Of a DNA stretch of 64,000 nucleotides, positions 34,640-45,105 are shown one piece after another. Origin of the DNA: Hypericum androsaemum (Eukaryota > Streptophyta > Magnoliopsida > Malpighiales > Hypericaceae). A model generated the notes under the pieces. It did no database searches. It worked only from the letters and a program-made list of their open reading frames with translations, and had not been told where the DNA came from. The DNA is taken from assembly GCA_963995505.1 (NCBI GenBank), contig OZ023181.1:16488221-16552220 (forward strand), in the 5' to 3' direction. The position numbers and the translations under genes are program-made. Every line of letters starts with the position of its first letter. Position 1 is the first letter of the stretch.

Positions 34640-34825
34640 TTTAGAATGATTTAAGTTGTAATTGTTGGAAGTTATTAATTTATGAAATTAACATGAATAT
34701 ATATTTATATATATAGTCCTAAAAATATTATCTTGATATTTTTATTAAAATTACTGATTATGTTTTTTTGGTGGAACAAAATTACTGATTATGTACCGAA
34801 CATAGTTAAAACATAAGAAAAATTA
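34640..34825. repeat. Direct duplication, copy 1 (contains 14-bp insert)
   Basis: Shares ttattaatttatga, attaacatgaatat and accgaacatagttaaaacat with 35155-35335. It differs mainly by the 14-bp insertion at 34764-34777. Confidence 0.8.
34764..34777 (-). mobile_element. Minimal LINE-tail insertion with 17-bp TSD
   Basis: ttttttggtggaac between two copies of aaaattactgattatgt (34747-34763 and 34778-34794). On the minus strand it reads as a LINE-like 3' terminus plus A-tail. The paralogous segment at 35293-35310 lacks both the insert and the second copy of the 17-mer, that is, an empty site. Confidence 0.65.
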
Positions 34826-35154
34826 TGGAAAAAGTCCACTTTAATTTTTGTGGTATCACGATTTTGCACTTGACTACAGTGTAGTTAAAAATGCATAGAA
34901 CATACCCAACTTATTTCAATTTAGCAAGAGGTCCCGACTAGATGCCCACGATTATTTTTCGAAACGGCGTTGTTTTGACGCCTTCGTGAACCGACATCTC
35001 AATATTTTAGCATCTACGTAGCAGATAATGTGGCAGATAAAAAATGTTCAAAATGGTCCTAAATTTATTATAAACACTCAAGAAGACCCTACCCTACGTC
35101 TTCTTCCCCTCTCCACCTCTCTCCTCCCTCAAAATGGTCCTAAATTGTCATATT
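34826..35154. other. Spacer between duplicated segments
   Basis: Non-coding. It begins with aaaaagtccacttt, which resembles one TIR end of family B (57763-58645), but a matching opposite end was not found nearby. Confidence 0.4.
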
Positions 35155-35335
35155 TAATATTTATGTGGTAATTGTTCTTTTAAAAAGGATTTATGTTGTA
35201 GTTGTTGGGAGTTATTAATTTATGATATTAACATGAATATAAATTTATATAAGTATTTTCCTAAAGAGTATTGTCTTATTATTTTTATTTAAATTACTGA
35301 TTATGTACACCGAACATAGTTAAAACATAAGAAAA
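35155..35335. repeat. Direct duplication, copy 2 (empty site)
   Basis: Counterpart of 34640-34825, collinear without the small insertion. Confidence 0.8.
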
Positions 35336-35782
35336 AAATATTATAGAGAGGTTATTAATTTATGAAGTTAGAAGTTATTAAACTTTGATATCGAGCCAAA
35401 AAAATCTGTCGGAATATTCTGGGGGAAAAAATATTTTTTGACCTCTATAATTTACATAAATGTATTCGTCAGTCATCACCCCGGTTCAAATCAGTTAATT
35501 TGCAAAATAAACTGACAGCTAACTGCATGACTAAAATACCCCCTTCAATACAAATTAGACTCCAATTTCCAAATAAAAGACGAAATGTCAAATGTCTTAA
35601 TAAATTTGTGATATATGAACCTAAGTTTTTTTAATAAATTTAAATCTTTTAATACTTTCACTAATTCCCCCGAATAGCATAGTTGAACGATGTATCCCAA
35701 GAGGAGCAATTAAAAAAAAGCAGTATTTCATTCGTGAAAATTCTCATGAAATATTTTGTGAAAGTTCTTCATATAATATTTT

Positions 35783-36686
35783 GGATAAATTATTCTCAGA
35801 TTTTTGATATTTTAACACACTATCTATCAGGTCTCTAGATTTTCAAAAATGATCTTATCGTCTCCCGTGTTTGGTTTTATTGTACTATCGGATTCCTGGC
35901 TGACGTTATTCACTCATTTTTTCATTTTGTCATTGAAATTACTTAAATACCCTTGACATAAAAATAAAAAATACATTTGTCTTCTCTGGCCCTAACGAGG
36001 GGGACAGACTACCGTCGGTATTCACCGCCGATGAGGATAGCTTCAAGGAACGACGAGTTGCTGCTGGTGGTCCACACACCGGTCGCCCCACCACAAAGAC
36101 ACCCATGGCATTAGCGGGATCTCCTAGTTCGCGCGCTTTGAGATATCCTTCCCAAAACAACCGGCGACCACTACTCTCCTTTCTCTCTGTCCAAGGAGGG
36201 ATAGCATTTTAAATCGGTGAATAATCGTGGGTGTTGTTTATCTCGAAGACGACGACAACTGGTGGAGTATTAAACTCGATCTCGCGAACGATGACGAAGG
36301 GGGGAGGCTCAGAAGTGGAGATCAGAGCCCCCGTAGGAGGCACGAGCGGGATCTCCAACGACGGGGATGGGGCAGGGGATTCAAACTTCTTCTTGCTCAA
36401 GGACGGTGCTGGAGAGCTCGCCGGAGTGCTCGCGGGAGTGGAGACCAAAGCTGGGGAAGGTGGCCAGAAAAGTTGGGATTTTTTGGGCGAGAATAGTTGG
36501 TCAGAGTTCGCCAGGAAAGATGACCGGAGACTTAGTTTAGCTGGAAAAGTTGGCCGGAGTTCGCCTGAGAAGATGACCGGAGAGTATATTAAAACCAAAC
36601 ACGGGAGACGATAGGATCATTTCCGGAAACCTTAGGATCCGAGAGATAGAATATCAAAATATCAGAGATCTGTAGATAATTTATCC
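35783..36686. mobile_element. MULE-type element with unidentified internal sequence
   Basis: A 904-bp element with inverted ends (ggataaattattctcag and gataatttatcc) and long inner complementarity (cgtctcccgtgtttggttt near 35854 against aaccaaacacgggagacg near 36594). The flanks are taatatttt (35774-35782) and taatagttt (36687-36695), a 9-bp TSD with one mismatch. The interior (about 35960-36590) is GC-rich compared with the flanks and open on both strands, as in Pack-MULEs, but I cannot name a source gene. Confidence 0.82.
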
Positions 36687-36939
36687 TAATAGTTTTGCAG
36701 TATTTCATAATTTATTGTCAACCAAATGTATCCACCATTTGATGTAGAGCTGACAGCATCGAACAGAGTCGTACTTTAACTTTCTTGTAGAGTGATTACT
36801 GTTTACCATATCCTTTGTAAGATCGCTGATAAAGTGAGGAACTCGCAGAGAAGGAACAGTATAAACACAGATAAAGAAAAGAAAATCTCGAGAAGGAAGG
36901 CGACATGAGGAGACACATGGATTTAAAGCCTGGTACCAC
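36687..36939. other. Spacer between TIR elements
   Basis: No feature recognised. Confidence 0.4.
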
Positions 36940-38040
36940 ACGTGACCCCCTTGGTTCCAGGTCTATAGTAAAATTATTTTTTGGGTCTCTGTCATTTAAA
37001 AAATTATTTAGCCGTCCTTACTTTTCGGAAAAATGTTACCCTGATTGACGTCATCAATTTTTTTTTTAAATTTTTGTCATAAAAATAACCAAAATACCCT
37101 TAAACAAAAAAATCAAAAAATCTTCTTCATCAACCTTCAAACATTAAACCCAAAAATATTAAAATTAAATGTGAAGAGAGAGGGTGAAGGCTACGGCTTG
37201 CATTTTAGTGGGTATTCAAACATCAAACCCAATCGATAGCAACACGCAATCGATAGCAACACCCACACGAAAAAACAAAACAAAGAAGAAAAAGGTGGAT
37301 TTAATTCTCCCAGAGAGAAACAGAAGAGTCCGAAGGTGGGAACCCAAAAACCAAGAAGGCCCAATTGGGGAGAACGTCGACACCTTCGCCGCCGCCTGTG
37401 GGTGTTCCTCCCCAACTCTTCTGTGCCCTAATTTATCGATTTGGTGTTGTTTTGCTTGCTTCGGCTGAATGAGACCTGGGGAGTACATAGTTAGGGTTTT
37501 GCTTCGTTTTAGTTAGGGGAGGACAAGGCCGGAATTGCTTGCTTCGTTTTAGTTAGGGTTCCTCCTTTGTTGAGTTCTCGCGATTTCATGTATTAGGCAA
37601 TTAGGGATTTTAAAGCTTCTACAGTAGAGCGAAAAGGTGTGCTTCTTGGAAGATCTGATTTCACAATTTCATGGATTCAAACTTGGAGCGACAACGAGCA
37701 AGCTGTTCTCGAAGATGGGTTGGTCAACAAGTTAACCCTCTTTGCTGCTCGTCCTCGCAAATTGGTGTCCCTGAATGTTTAATTGATTGTTTTTTTATGT
37801 TCAATTTGGGTTGAGCATTCTTGATGTTCTTGGATATTCAAAGTTGAAGAAGAAGATTTTTTTTGTTAAGGGTATTTTGGTCATTTTTATGGCAAAAATT
37901 GAAAAAAGACCGATGACGTCAACCAGGGACCTGAGACCAATATTTTTTCAAAAAGTAGGGACGGCTAAATAATTTTTTAAATGGCAGGGACCCGAGAGGT
38001 AATTTCACTATAAACCAAGGACCACAGGATAATTTGACCT
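36940..38040. mobile_element. TIR element related to family A, left end eroded
   Basis: Right arm: ggtaatttcactataaacca, then ggataatttgacc ending near 38038. The left arm from about 36950 is its complement (ttggttccaggtctatagt, then gtcatttaaaaaattattta) but lacks the outermost 20 bp or so. Pairing extends inward for more than 150 bp (aaaataccctta / taagggtatttt). The interior 37160-37780 has open frames of unknown origin. TSD not determined because of the left-end loss. Confidence 0.7.
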
Positions 38041-38044
38041 TGTT

Positions 38045-38510
38045 TTTAAGATGTGGTCCGACCTAGGGTTCAACCGATCAGACCATGAATCAAAAGGTTT
38101 AACATCTAAAAAAACCAGGTCAGGACGCCAACCTAACGAACTAGACTTTTTTCAGTCGGAGTGGATGGTTAGACCGAAAGAGTGACCCAGAAAATTTCGG
38201 TTCGTTAGGTTTTGCCCAAAAAATAGTGAATAATCAAGCCTCAACTTACCGAATTTTACCATTTTTGTTCAAACTTCCAACCCTAGAATTTAAAAACCTT
38301 CCCCGACACATGTATTTGATTCATTTGTGCATTTATTTGATGATTTTTGGAGGTGTGAATATGATTACATACACGATTATATATATTTAAAAAATCATTT
38401 TTTATTAAAAAAAGTTGTTCGACTAGTAATTTAACTAGTCAGACCGGTTGATCCGTAAGTTGGACCAAAATTTAGGTTAGGCTCCGGATCATTTTTAAAA
38501 ACAATGATCA
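38045..38510. repeat. Probable MITE with ggtccgacc ends
   Basis: Left end ttttaagatgtggtccgacc; right end containing gaccggttgatcc, then ggatcatttttaaaaaca. The arms are approximately complementary. A similar unit lies at 43850-44560. No TSD defined. Confidence 0.45.
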
Positions 38511-39200
38511 TGACCCCCTTTCCAAAAAAAAGACATTAATCAAAATCTTGTATTCTTCTAAAAAATTTGTAATATAATTTCGTTATCCCTGAACTGACTC
38601 GCATTATTTTTATCTTGGTAAAAATATACTTTAGCACACGTTGGTAATTTGCTAAATGCCATGTCATCAATGACTTACTTATAAATTGGGATGTCCATGT
38701 AGGATGCCAAACAACATAGTTTCAGATGATGTGGAGCCATCGTGGATGGCCAAATGGCCGGGCCCGGGCTGTCCGGGACTGAGACATGTCCGGAAAAAAG
38801 CAATCACATGGACCAAAACTGAAACTTTAAACTACAAGGCCTAAACACGAAATATATCAAAACTATAAGATACTAAAGTGTACTTTTAGCTTTTATCTTT
38901 TCCCATTCGCTTCACACTCTTTTGGTTAATTTTGAAAAAGATAACACAATTTGGTTAGCCTCCACCCCGCGCCCGACTTCACCACTAGTGTCTCCCTCCC
39001 TCCCTCCCTCCCTCCCAAAGCTTGTGATTACACTTTTTAAACACACTGACACGCCAAACATTAAAATGTTCAGTTAATCACACACCCCCCCACTCCCTTT
39101 CTCCCTCTCTGGTATTTTGTCGTTACGCAATCATTCATTCAATCCCCATAAGAAGAAGACAATACCCCACCGCCTCCCCTCCTCCTTAGTCCTTCCCCCA
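38511..39200. other. Upstream region of the subtilase gene
   Basis: Mostly AT-rich. 38994-39016 is a (tccc)n tract and the next 170 bp are strongly pyrimidine-rich, a feature often seen in plant promoters and leaders. 38620-38900 may be transposon-derived (the end gatactaaagtgtactttt resembles family B termini). Confidence 0.45.
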
Positions 39201-39207
39201 TTCCCAT

Positions 39208-39213
39208 TATATA
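39208..39213 (+). promoter_or_regulatory. TATA box of the subtilase gene
   Basis: tatata within cccattatataccc, 61 bp before the start codon, leaving a short leader of about 30-35 nt if transcription starts at the usual distance. Confidence 0.65.
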
Positions 39214-39273
39214 CCCACGAATGAGAAACTAATTCTATCTCTCAAGAGAAAAGGAAACCTGAGATTTCGAAAT

Positions 39274-41598
39274 ATGGACGGGAGAATCAGAATGCGGATA
39301 CCCCTGCTGCTGCTCCTCCTCGCGACGTGCCTGCTCTCCGCCTGCCACGTGTCCGGGGCGGGGAGGACCCGGAGGAGGACGTACATCGTCCACGTGGCTA
39401 AATCCGAGATGCCGGCGGCCTTCACCCACCACACCCACTGGTACGACGCCTCCCTTAGGTCGGTTGCCCCCTCGGCGTCCATGCTGTACGCCTACGACTC
39501 CGCCATCCACGGCTTCTCGGCGCGCCTCACGTCGGTCGAGGCCCGGGAGCTCGAGGGACGACCTGGGGTCCTCGCTGTGCTCCCCGAGACCCGCTACGAG
39601 CTCCACACCACACGCTCCCCGGAGTTCCTCGGCCTCGGCAACAGCTCCGGCAACATGTTCCCGGAGTCTCTCTCCGTCGGGGACGTCGTCATTGGGGTCC
39701 TCGACACCGGCGTCTGGCCGGAGAGCCGGAGCTTCGTCGACGCCGGGATGGGACCCGTCCCCGCTTCCTGGAATGGGACCTGCGAGACCGGGACTAACTT
39801 CACCGCTTCCAATTGCAACCGGAAGCTTATCGGCGCGAGGTTCTTCTTGAAGGGGTACGAATCGGCGCTGGGCCCGGTGGACGAGTCCAAGGAGTCGAGG
39901 TCCCCCCGGGACGACGACGGGCACGGGACCCACACGTCCTCGACCGCCGGCGGCGCCGTGGTGGAGGACGCCAGCCTGCTCGGATACGCTCCCGGGACGG
40001 CCCGCGGGATGGCGCCAGGCGCGCGCGTGGCGGTGTACAAGGTGTGCTGGGTGGGCGGGTGCTTCAGCTCCGACATCCTGGCGGCGATGGACAAGGCCAT
40101 CGACGACGGCGTCGGCGTCCTCTCCATGTCTCTCGGCGGCGGCACGGCTGACTACAACCGTGACAGCGTGGCGATCGGGGCGTTCGCGGCGATGGAGAGG
40201 GGCATTTTGGTCTCTTGCTCGGCGGGGAACGCGGGGCCCAGCTCTTACAGCCTATCGAACATAGCCCCCTGGATCACCACCGTGGGGGCCGGTACGCTGG
40301 ACAGGGACTTCCCTGCTTACGTCAGCTTGGGGAACGGGAAGAACTTCTCGGGGGTGTCTCTGTTCAAAGGGAAGGGCCTACCGGAGAAGCTGTCCCCTTT
40401 CATTTACGCGGAGAACGCGACGAATTCTACAAACGGGAACTTGTGCTTGATGGGGACTCTGATACCGGAAAAGGTCGCCGGGAAGATTGTTCTTTGTGAC
40501 CGCGGGGTGAATGCCAGGGTCCAGAAGGGGGCGGTGGTCAAGGCCGCCGGTGGGCTCGGGATGGTCTTGGCCAACACCGACGCCAACGGCGAGGAGCTCG
40601 TGGCGGACGCTCATCTGCTGCCGGCCACCGCCGTGGGGGAGAAATCTGGCGAAGAGATCAAGAAGTACTTGTCCTCTGATCCGAGCCCGACGGCGACGAT
40701 CTTGTTCGAGGGAACGAAGGTGGGGATCAAGCCGTCGCCGGTGGTGGCGGCGTTCAGCTCGCGGGGGCCCAACTCTGTCACGCCGGATGTCCTGAAGCCG
40801 GACATGATCGCCCCCGGGGTCAACATCCTCGCCGGGTGGTCGGGGCGGGTTGGCCCCACGGGGCTGCCGACTGACGACCGGCGCGTGGAGTTCAACATCA
40901 TCTCGGGGACGTCGATGTCGTGCCCGCACGTGAGCGGCCTCGCTGCCCTGATCCGTGGGGCCCATCCGGACTGGAGCCCCGCTGCCGTCCGCTCGGCGCT
41001 CATGACCACCGCCTATGTGACCTACCCGGGTGGCGGGGGCGGGCTAATGGACGTCGCTACGGGGAAAGACTCGACGCCGTTCGACCACGGGGCGGGCCAC
41101 GTGGACCCCGTCAGGGCCCTCGACCCGGGCCTGGTCTACGATCTCACGGCCGAGGACTACTTGGGCTTCCTCTGCGCCCTGAACTACACAGAGGCACAGA
41201 TCACAAGCGTCGCCAGGAGGAAGCTCTCCTGTGACGCCAAGAAAAGATACGCTGTGGCCGATCTCAACTACCCCTCCTTCGCCGCCAACTTCGACACCTT
41301 GGAGATGGGTGGAGCCGCCGGGGAGAGCAATGTCCTCAAGTACACCCGGACGCTGACCAATGTGGGCCCCGCAGGGACTTACAAAGCGACGGTGTCGTTG
41401 TTCCCGGCTACGGCCAAGGGGGTTAAGATCACGGTGGAGCCGGAGGAGTTGAGGTTCGGCCAGGGCGACGAGGGGAAGTCATACACGGTGTCGTTTGCCG
41501 GGAGCTCGATGCCCAGTGGGAGCAATGTGTTCGGGCGGTTGGAGTGGTCGGACGGGAAACACGTTGTCGGGAGTCCGATCGCAGTTAGCTGGACTTGA
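39274..41598 (+). CDS. SBT1.7: Subtilisin-like serine protease, SBT1.7/ARA12 type
   Basis: Secreted serine protease acting in the cell wall; Arabidopsis SBT1.7 is needed for seed-coat mucilage release. Intact, intronless, 774 aa. Signal peptide about 1-29. Inhibitor I9 prodomain about 36-112 (RTYIVHVAKSEMP to TRYELHTTRSP). Peptidase S8 follows: catalytic Asp144 (GVLDTGVWPES), His217 (DDDGHGTHTSSTAGG), oxyanion Asn319 (SAGNAGPSS) and Ser547 (ISGTSMSCPHVSG). A PA domain is inserted around 370-465 (KIVLCDRGVNARVQKGAVVK). The C-terminal fibronectin-III-like domain ends VVGSPIAVSWT, as in ARA12. All key residues are present. Codon use is strongly GC-rich, unlike the AT-rich flanks, though typical of some plant subtilases. 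Its Arabidopsis neighbour CGLD27 is also in this window. Confidence 0.96.
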   Translation: MDGRIRMRIPLLLLLLATCLLSACHVSGAGRTRRRTYIVHVAKSEMPAAFTHHTHWYDASLRSVAPSASMLYAYDSAIHGFSARLTSVEARELEGRPGVLAVLPETRYELHTTRSPEFLGLGNSSGNMFPESLSVGDVVIGVLDTGVWPESRSFVDAGMGPVPASWNGTCETGTNFTASNCNRKLIGARFFLKGYESALGPVDESKESRSPRDDDGHGTHTSSTAGGAVVEDASLLGYAPGTARGMAPGARVAVYKVCWVGGCFSSDILAAMDKAIDDGVGVLSMSLGGGTADYNRDSVAIGAFAAMERGILVSCSAGNAGPSSYSLSNIAPWITTVGAGTLDRDFPAYVSLGNGKNFSGVSLFKGKGLPEKLSPFIYAENATNSTNGNLCLMGTLIPEKVAGKIVLCDRGVNARVQKGAVVKAAGGLGMVLANTDANGEELVADAHLLPATAVGEKSGEEIKKYLSSDPSPTATILFEGTKVGIKPSPVVAAFSSRGPNSVTPDVLKPDMIAPGVNILAGWSGRVGPTGLPTDDRRVEFNIISGTSMSCPHVSGLAALIRGAHPDWSPAAVRSALMTTAYVTYPGGGGGLMDVATGKDSTPFDHGAGHVDPVRALDPGLVYDLTAEDYLGFLCALNYTEAQITSVARRKLSCDAKKRYAVADLNYPSFAANFDTLEMGGAAGESNVLKYTRTLTNVGPAGTYKATVSLFPATAKGVKITVEPEELRFGQGDEGKSYTVSFAGSSMPSGSNVFGRLEWSDGKHVVGSPIAVSWT

Positions 41599-42693
41599 GG
41601 AAGCAGAAATGAATTGAATTCAGTGAAGGGGCTCTTAGTTTGTTGGGGGGGAATTCCGGCAAATTCTGGCAAGTCTGGATTTGGAGCAAGCCTCAAGAAA
41701 GGAATCTGATCTGATCTGATCTGATGATGAAAGATCACAGAGAAGTGAGGAGGAGAACCACCATAGAAATTAAGTTTGGTTGTTTAATTACTCTTGTACT
41801 TGGTCTGTACAGCGTGGTGTAACTCAACGAAGATATCGAATACTGCGTTGCGCCTTGTTCCTTGTTATTTAAGATGAATCAATTTTCATTAAGAACTTTA
41901 CAACTGGTGTTCCTTAACAAATGAGGCGTTCTATACTGCTATTTCGTATGGAGATTCAACTTGGGACTGAAATTCGGAACTCGAATTACGTCATTTTAGA
42001 GGATATACGATATAAACAAGACAGAACTAACTGCACATGAAGGCATCAGGAACTACTAAGCTCGATCCGTGGCAGATATTCCGATTCTCCGGCACTTGCA
42101 CGTCAGACGGGGGGGAAAGCCAAATCCGGTTTACCCAAGTTCACGTCGCACTTTCCCAATACACATAACTTAACTAGGCCGTTGGACAAATTTTCTGTCA
42201 CCTGAATTTAAATTTAAATTAGTTAACCAATAAATATTATACCATTTAGAAAAAAGGCAGTAAAATGTGATATCAAATTATATTCAAAAATTAGCCCGTT
42301 GAACACATACGGAGCTTCACATGGCTTTATTACACACGATCACCGTCGGGCAAACCTAACCCACTAGACACACACCTCAAATTTTCAATTCCAAAACTTG
42401 CTTCCTCGCAAGACAAGACAGAACAGAAGGCGCACAAATCGATAATAAGCTTATCAAATTAAAAAGTCAAAAGGCCATACGTGGAGCTCACCGTTCGTAT
42501 GAGCTAAACACGTACATCCCATTGCTGGCAACACCGCAACAAAATCCGGAGCCCATTAATTTTTTTATCCGAACGTCGAATATGATTTTTAATAAAACTA
42601 TTTCAATAAATATTTGAGTATTACGCTTCCGACGTACATCCAATACCCACAATTGAGTACCGTTCGTTGGTAACAGAAAGTCAAAAAGAAATT
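41599..42693. other. 3' UTR of subtilase and LEA upstream region
   Basis: About 41599-41890 is a plausible 3' UTR (it includes the tandem gatct units at 41705-41725). The rest is AT-rich. An acgtgg core near 42479 could be an ABA-response-type element for the LEA gene; unproven. Confidence 0.45.
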
Positions 42694-42963
42694 ATGGAGA
42701 AAAAGGCGGAGGACAAGAAGGGAAGCTCGGCCCCGGACTTGGAGGGCCTCCCCGGAGAAGTGAAGGACAGCCCTTACATGAGGTCCAAGGACTTGGAGGA
42801 TTACAAGCGTCAAGGGTACGGGACCGAGGGGCATCTCCAGCCGAAGCCCGGCCGTGGAGCCGGCGCCACTGACGCTCCCACTCCTTCCGGCGCCGCCCCC
42901 GTCTCCTCCAAGGATGGTGATGCTTCTTCCACCGATACGATCAATCGCCATGGCGTCCCTTGA
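42694..42963 (+). CDS. Group 6 LEA protein (LEA_6, PvLEA18 type)
   Basis: Small hydrophilic, probably disordered protein of the type accumulating in drying seeds and under water stress. 89 aa from the ATG at 42694, intronless. The family core is clear: DLEGLPGEV-DSPYMRSKDLE, then DYKRQGYGTEGHLQPKPGRG, a Thr/Pro/Ala-rich linker and the terminal INRHGVP. It has no signal peptide, no hydrophobic segment and many Lys, Glu, Gly and Pro residues. The upstream in-frame TTG at 42667 is not a likely start. A truncated retroelement begins 47 bp after the stop, so it probably lies in this gene's 3' UTR. Confidence 0.82.
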   Translation: MEKKAEDKKGSSAPDLEGLPGEVKDSPYMRSKDLEDYKRQGYGTEGHLQPKPGRGAGATDAPTPSGAAPVSSKDGDASSTDTINRHGVP

Positions 42964-43010
42964 AGTTCGTTTGCTTTGACTTTTTACGCGCCTTTTCGGT
43001 CCGTTTCTTG

Positions 43011-43298
43011 TTTTTTTTTAATTAAACGAACCTTTATTAATAAGAAAAGACTACAAAACGGGGAGAGCAATGGGAGAAAAGAAGATGAAAACGAATGAAA
43101 ATAAAAGTCAAGGTCTAAACAGGTAATTATATTGGCAAATCTGTTGCCATATCTAGTAATTCACCAAAACAAACCTACAAGACGAGTAGTTCAGGCTGAT
43201 AAAATCAGCAGCGGCGCATCAAAAGTCTACCTCATATTCCAACCAATATAAATCCTTGCCGGTATAGGTAGTTCCAGTCTTCTTTTTCGCTTGAAAGC
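43011..43298 (-). mobile_element. 5'-truncated LINE insertion beside the LEA gene
   Basis: A 288-bp minus-strand insert. Its T-run at 43011-43019 is the A-tail in reverse, preceded on the element strand by ttattaataaaggttcg. It is flanked by tcggtccgtttcttg (42996-43010) and tcggtccgtttattg (43299-43313), a 15-bp TSD with one mismatch. No ORF survives. Confidence 0.82.
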
Positions 43299-43313
43299 TC
43301 GGTCCGTTTATTG

Positions 43314-43849
43314 TTGATTTTAATAATAATGGGTTAGTTTTGGTTGCCTGGCTCGGCCAAGTGAAAGAAGAGTATAATATGACATGGAGTTGATGGTTTT
43401 CTTTACATCATAATACAACCAATTAATTCAAGCTCAAATTTGGTAGAATCAAATAGCTGTTGAAGTTTTCAACACAGTTACATTTCTAGTTAAGTTTGAA
43501 CAATTGACATTAGTTAAATTATAATGCTGTTGGTAGTTGATGGGATCTTGTTTGTTTCCCAACTTCTTTTCTTTCCACCTTCAAAACGGCGCCAGATTTT
43601 GAAATGGTTATCCAATTTTGAGTTGGGAGTGGCCCAATAAGCTGAACTGGCCCAAGAAGGATGCTAATTTCCCCTTTTACGAGACTAAAATAACGCCCAG
43701 TTGAAATAAGCTTTACATCCAGCGCCAAGGTGGCCCAATAAAGCCCAGTTTCTTTTTAGTAAGAACAGAGGTCCAGTTTTGGGAAGAACAATCAATGGCC
43801 ATCCGTAGAGAGTAAAGAACAATCTCGCCTTTAGTCTGATCCACTGTTT
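43314..43849. other. Intergenic DNA
   Basis: No gene recognised; short frames only. Confidence 0.4.
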
Positions 43850-44560
43850 TAAAACCCGCGACCGGACCGGTCCGACTGCCACCCGGAAGAAATCCCGGGT
43901 CATTTTTCTTGGTTGACCCGGCTTAGAGCGGTTCAACCAGAAAATGGAAAAAAAATACTTCGCCCAAAGCCTAGAAAGTGAAAAAGATACACCAGGTTCT
44001 TTTTTCTTTCCTTGCACACCAAAACTAGGAAACTAAAAAGAGATGAACATAAGATGTTTGCTTGTTTCGTTCGATCAAAATTCGTTCTGAAAATAGATCT
44101 GTTCCTACCTTACAGAGTTCCAGTACAACAAAACTAATCGAGCACTAGAAATAGCACCCAACGGAAGCGGGTAGCATGCAAAGGCTAGGTATAAAAAAGA
44201 TGAAGAGGGGTTAAAGGCTGTGGACTAAATGAGAGAGGGAGAAGAGAACTAGCATTGAAGGAGAGAGAATAAGGTGGGTGGGGCGTAGGATTTCAAGAAA
44301 AAGTGAAAGCAAGAGATAAGGAGAGATTACCGACCAAAAAAACAAAAGAGAGAAGAAAAAGTGGGTGGCTGGAAAATGAGGGTTTCTAAAGAAGAGAAGC
44401 GTTTGAGAAATTTCTGTTAAGTATGAATATATGACATGTATATATAATATATATTGTAAAAGTTTCGGTCCGACTAGTGATTCAGCCGGTCAAACCAACT
44501 GGGCCAAAAAAATAGAAAATACCGGGTCACCCTCCAGTCCGATTTTAAAAATATTGGTCT
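43850..44560. repeat. Probable MITE, ggtccgacc family
   Basis: Left end ttttaaaacccgcgaccgga with ggtccgactg; right end gtccgactagtgattcagcc, then ccagtccgattttaaaaa. The ends are approximately inverted and similar to 38045-38510. The interior is purine-rich with no coding content. Confidence 0.45.
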
Positions 44561-44764
44561 GATATGATAGTATCTTCTTGTTATCCAAATTGCAAGATAC
44601 AGATTTAGTTGCGACTCTATTTCCCACCAAGAGGGGCACAAAATTATCACAAAAAACTGGGCTCGTGCTCCAGTTTTTATGCTATGCTTTGGGTTGTCTC
44701 ACGAGCTACCATTCCATAGGGGTTGGATTGGGTACATAATGTTTCCATTCCGAACCGTTCGAAG

Positions 44765-45105
44765 TGAAAACACGCGAAATTTTTGCAAAACGCTAAAATA
44801 TGGGGACCAAATGAAAAAAGCCATGCGCACCAGTATCGTAAACACAAGCCGAAACAAAGGCCGGGTATGACATAACGGCGCATGCCGGTATTGTAACCGG
44901 GGCATGCCGGTATCGTTAACGGAAAATACCAGTGTGACTTTTTTGTAAAAATGCTAAAATACAGGGACCAAAATGAAAAAGTCACGCGTGCCAGTATCGT
45001 AAAAGGGACATGCCGCTGTCAAAAAATAAAGGGCAGTATCACATAATGGCGCATGCCGGTATCGTAACTGGGGCATGCCGGTATCATAAATAGGACATGC
45101 CAGTG
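44765..45105 (+). repeat. Two tandem ~170-bp units rich in ggcatgccggtatcgtaa
   Basis: Unit 1 (about 44773-44935) and unit 2 (about 44940-45105) share aaacgctaaaatatggggac/aaatgctaaaatacagggac, then accagtatcgtaa, cataacggcgcatgccggta and ggggcatgccggtatc. The 12- to 18-bp motif catgccggtatcgtaa recurs within each unit. Non-coding. Confidence 0.75.

Noticed and set aside
39235..39933. Long minus-strand frame antisense to the subtilase start
   Set aside because: Shadow frame created by the GC-rich codon use of the subtilase gene; no domain.
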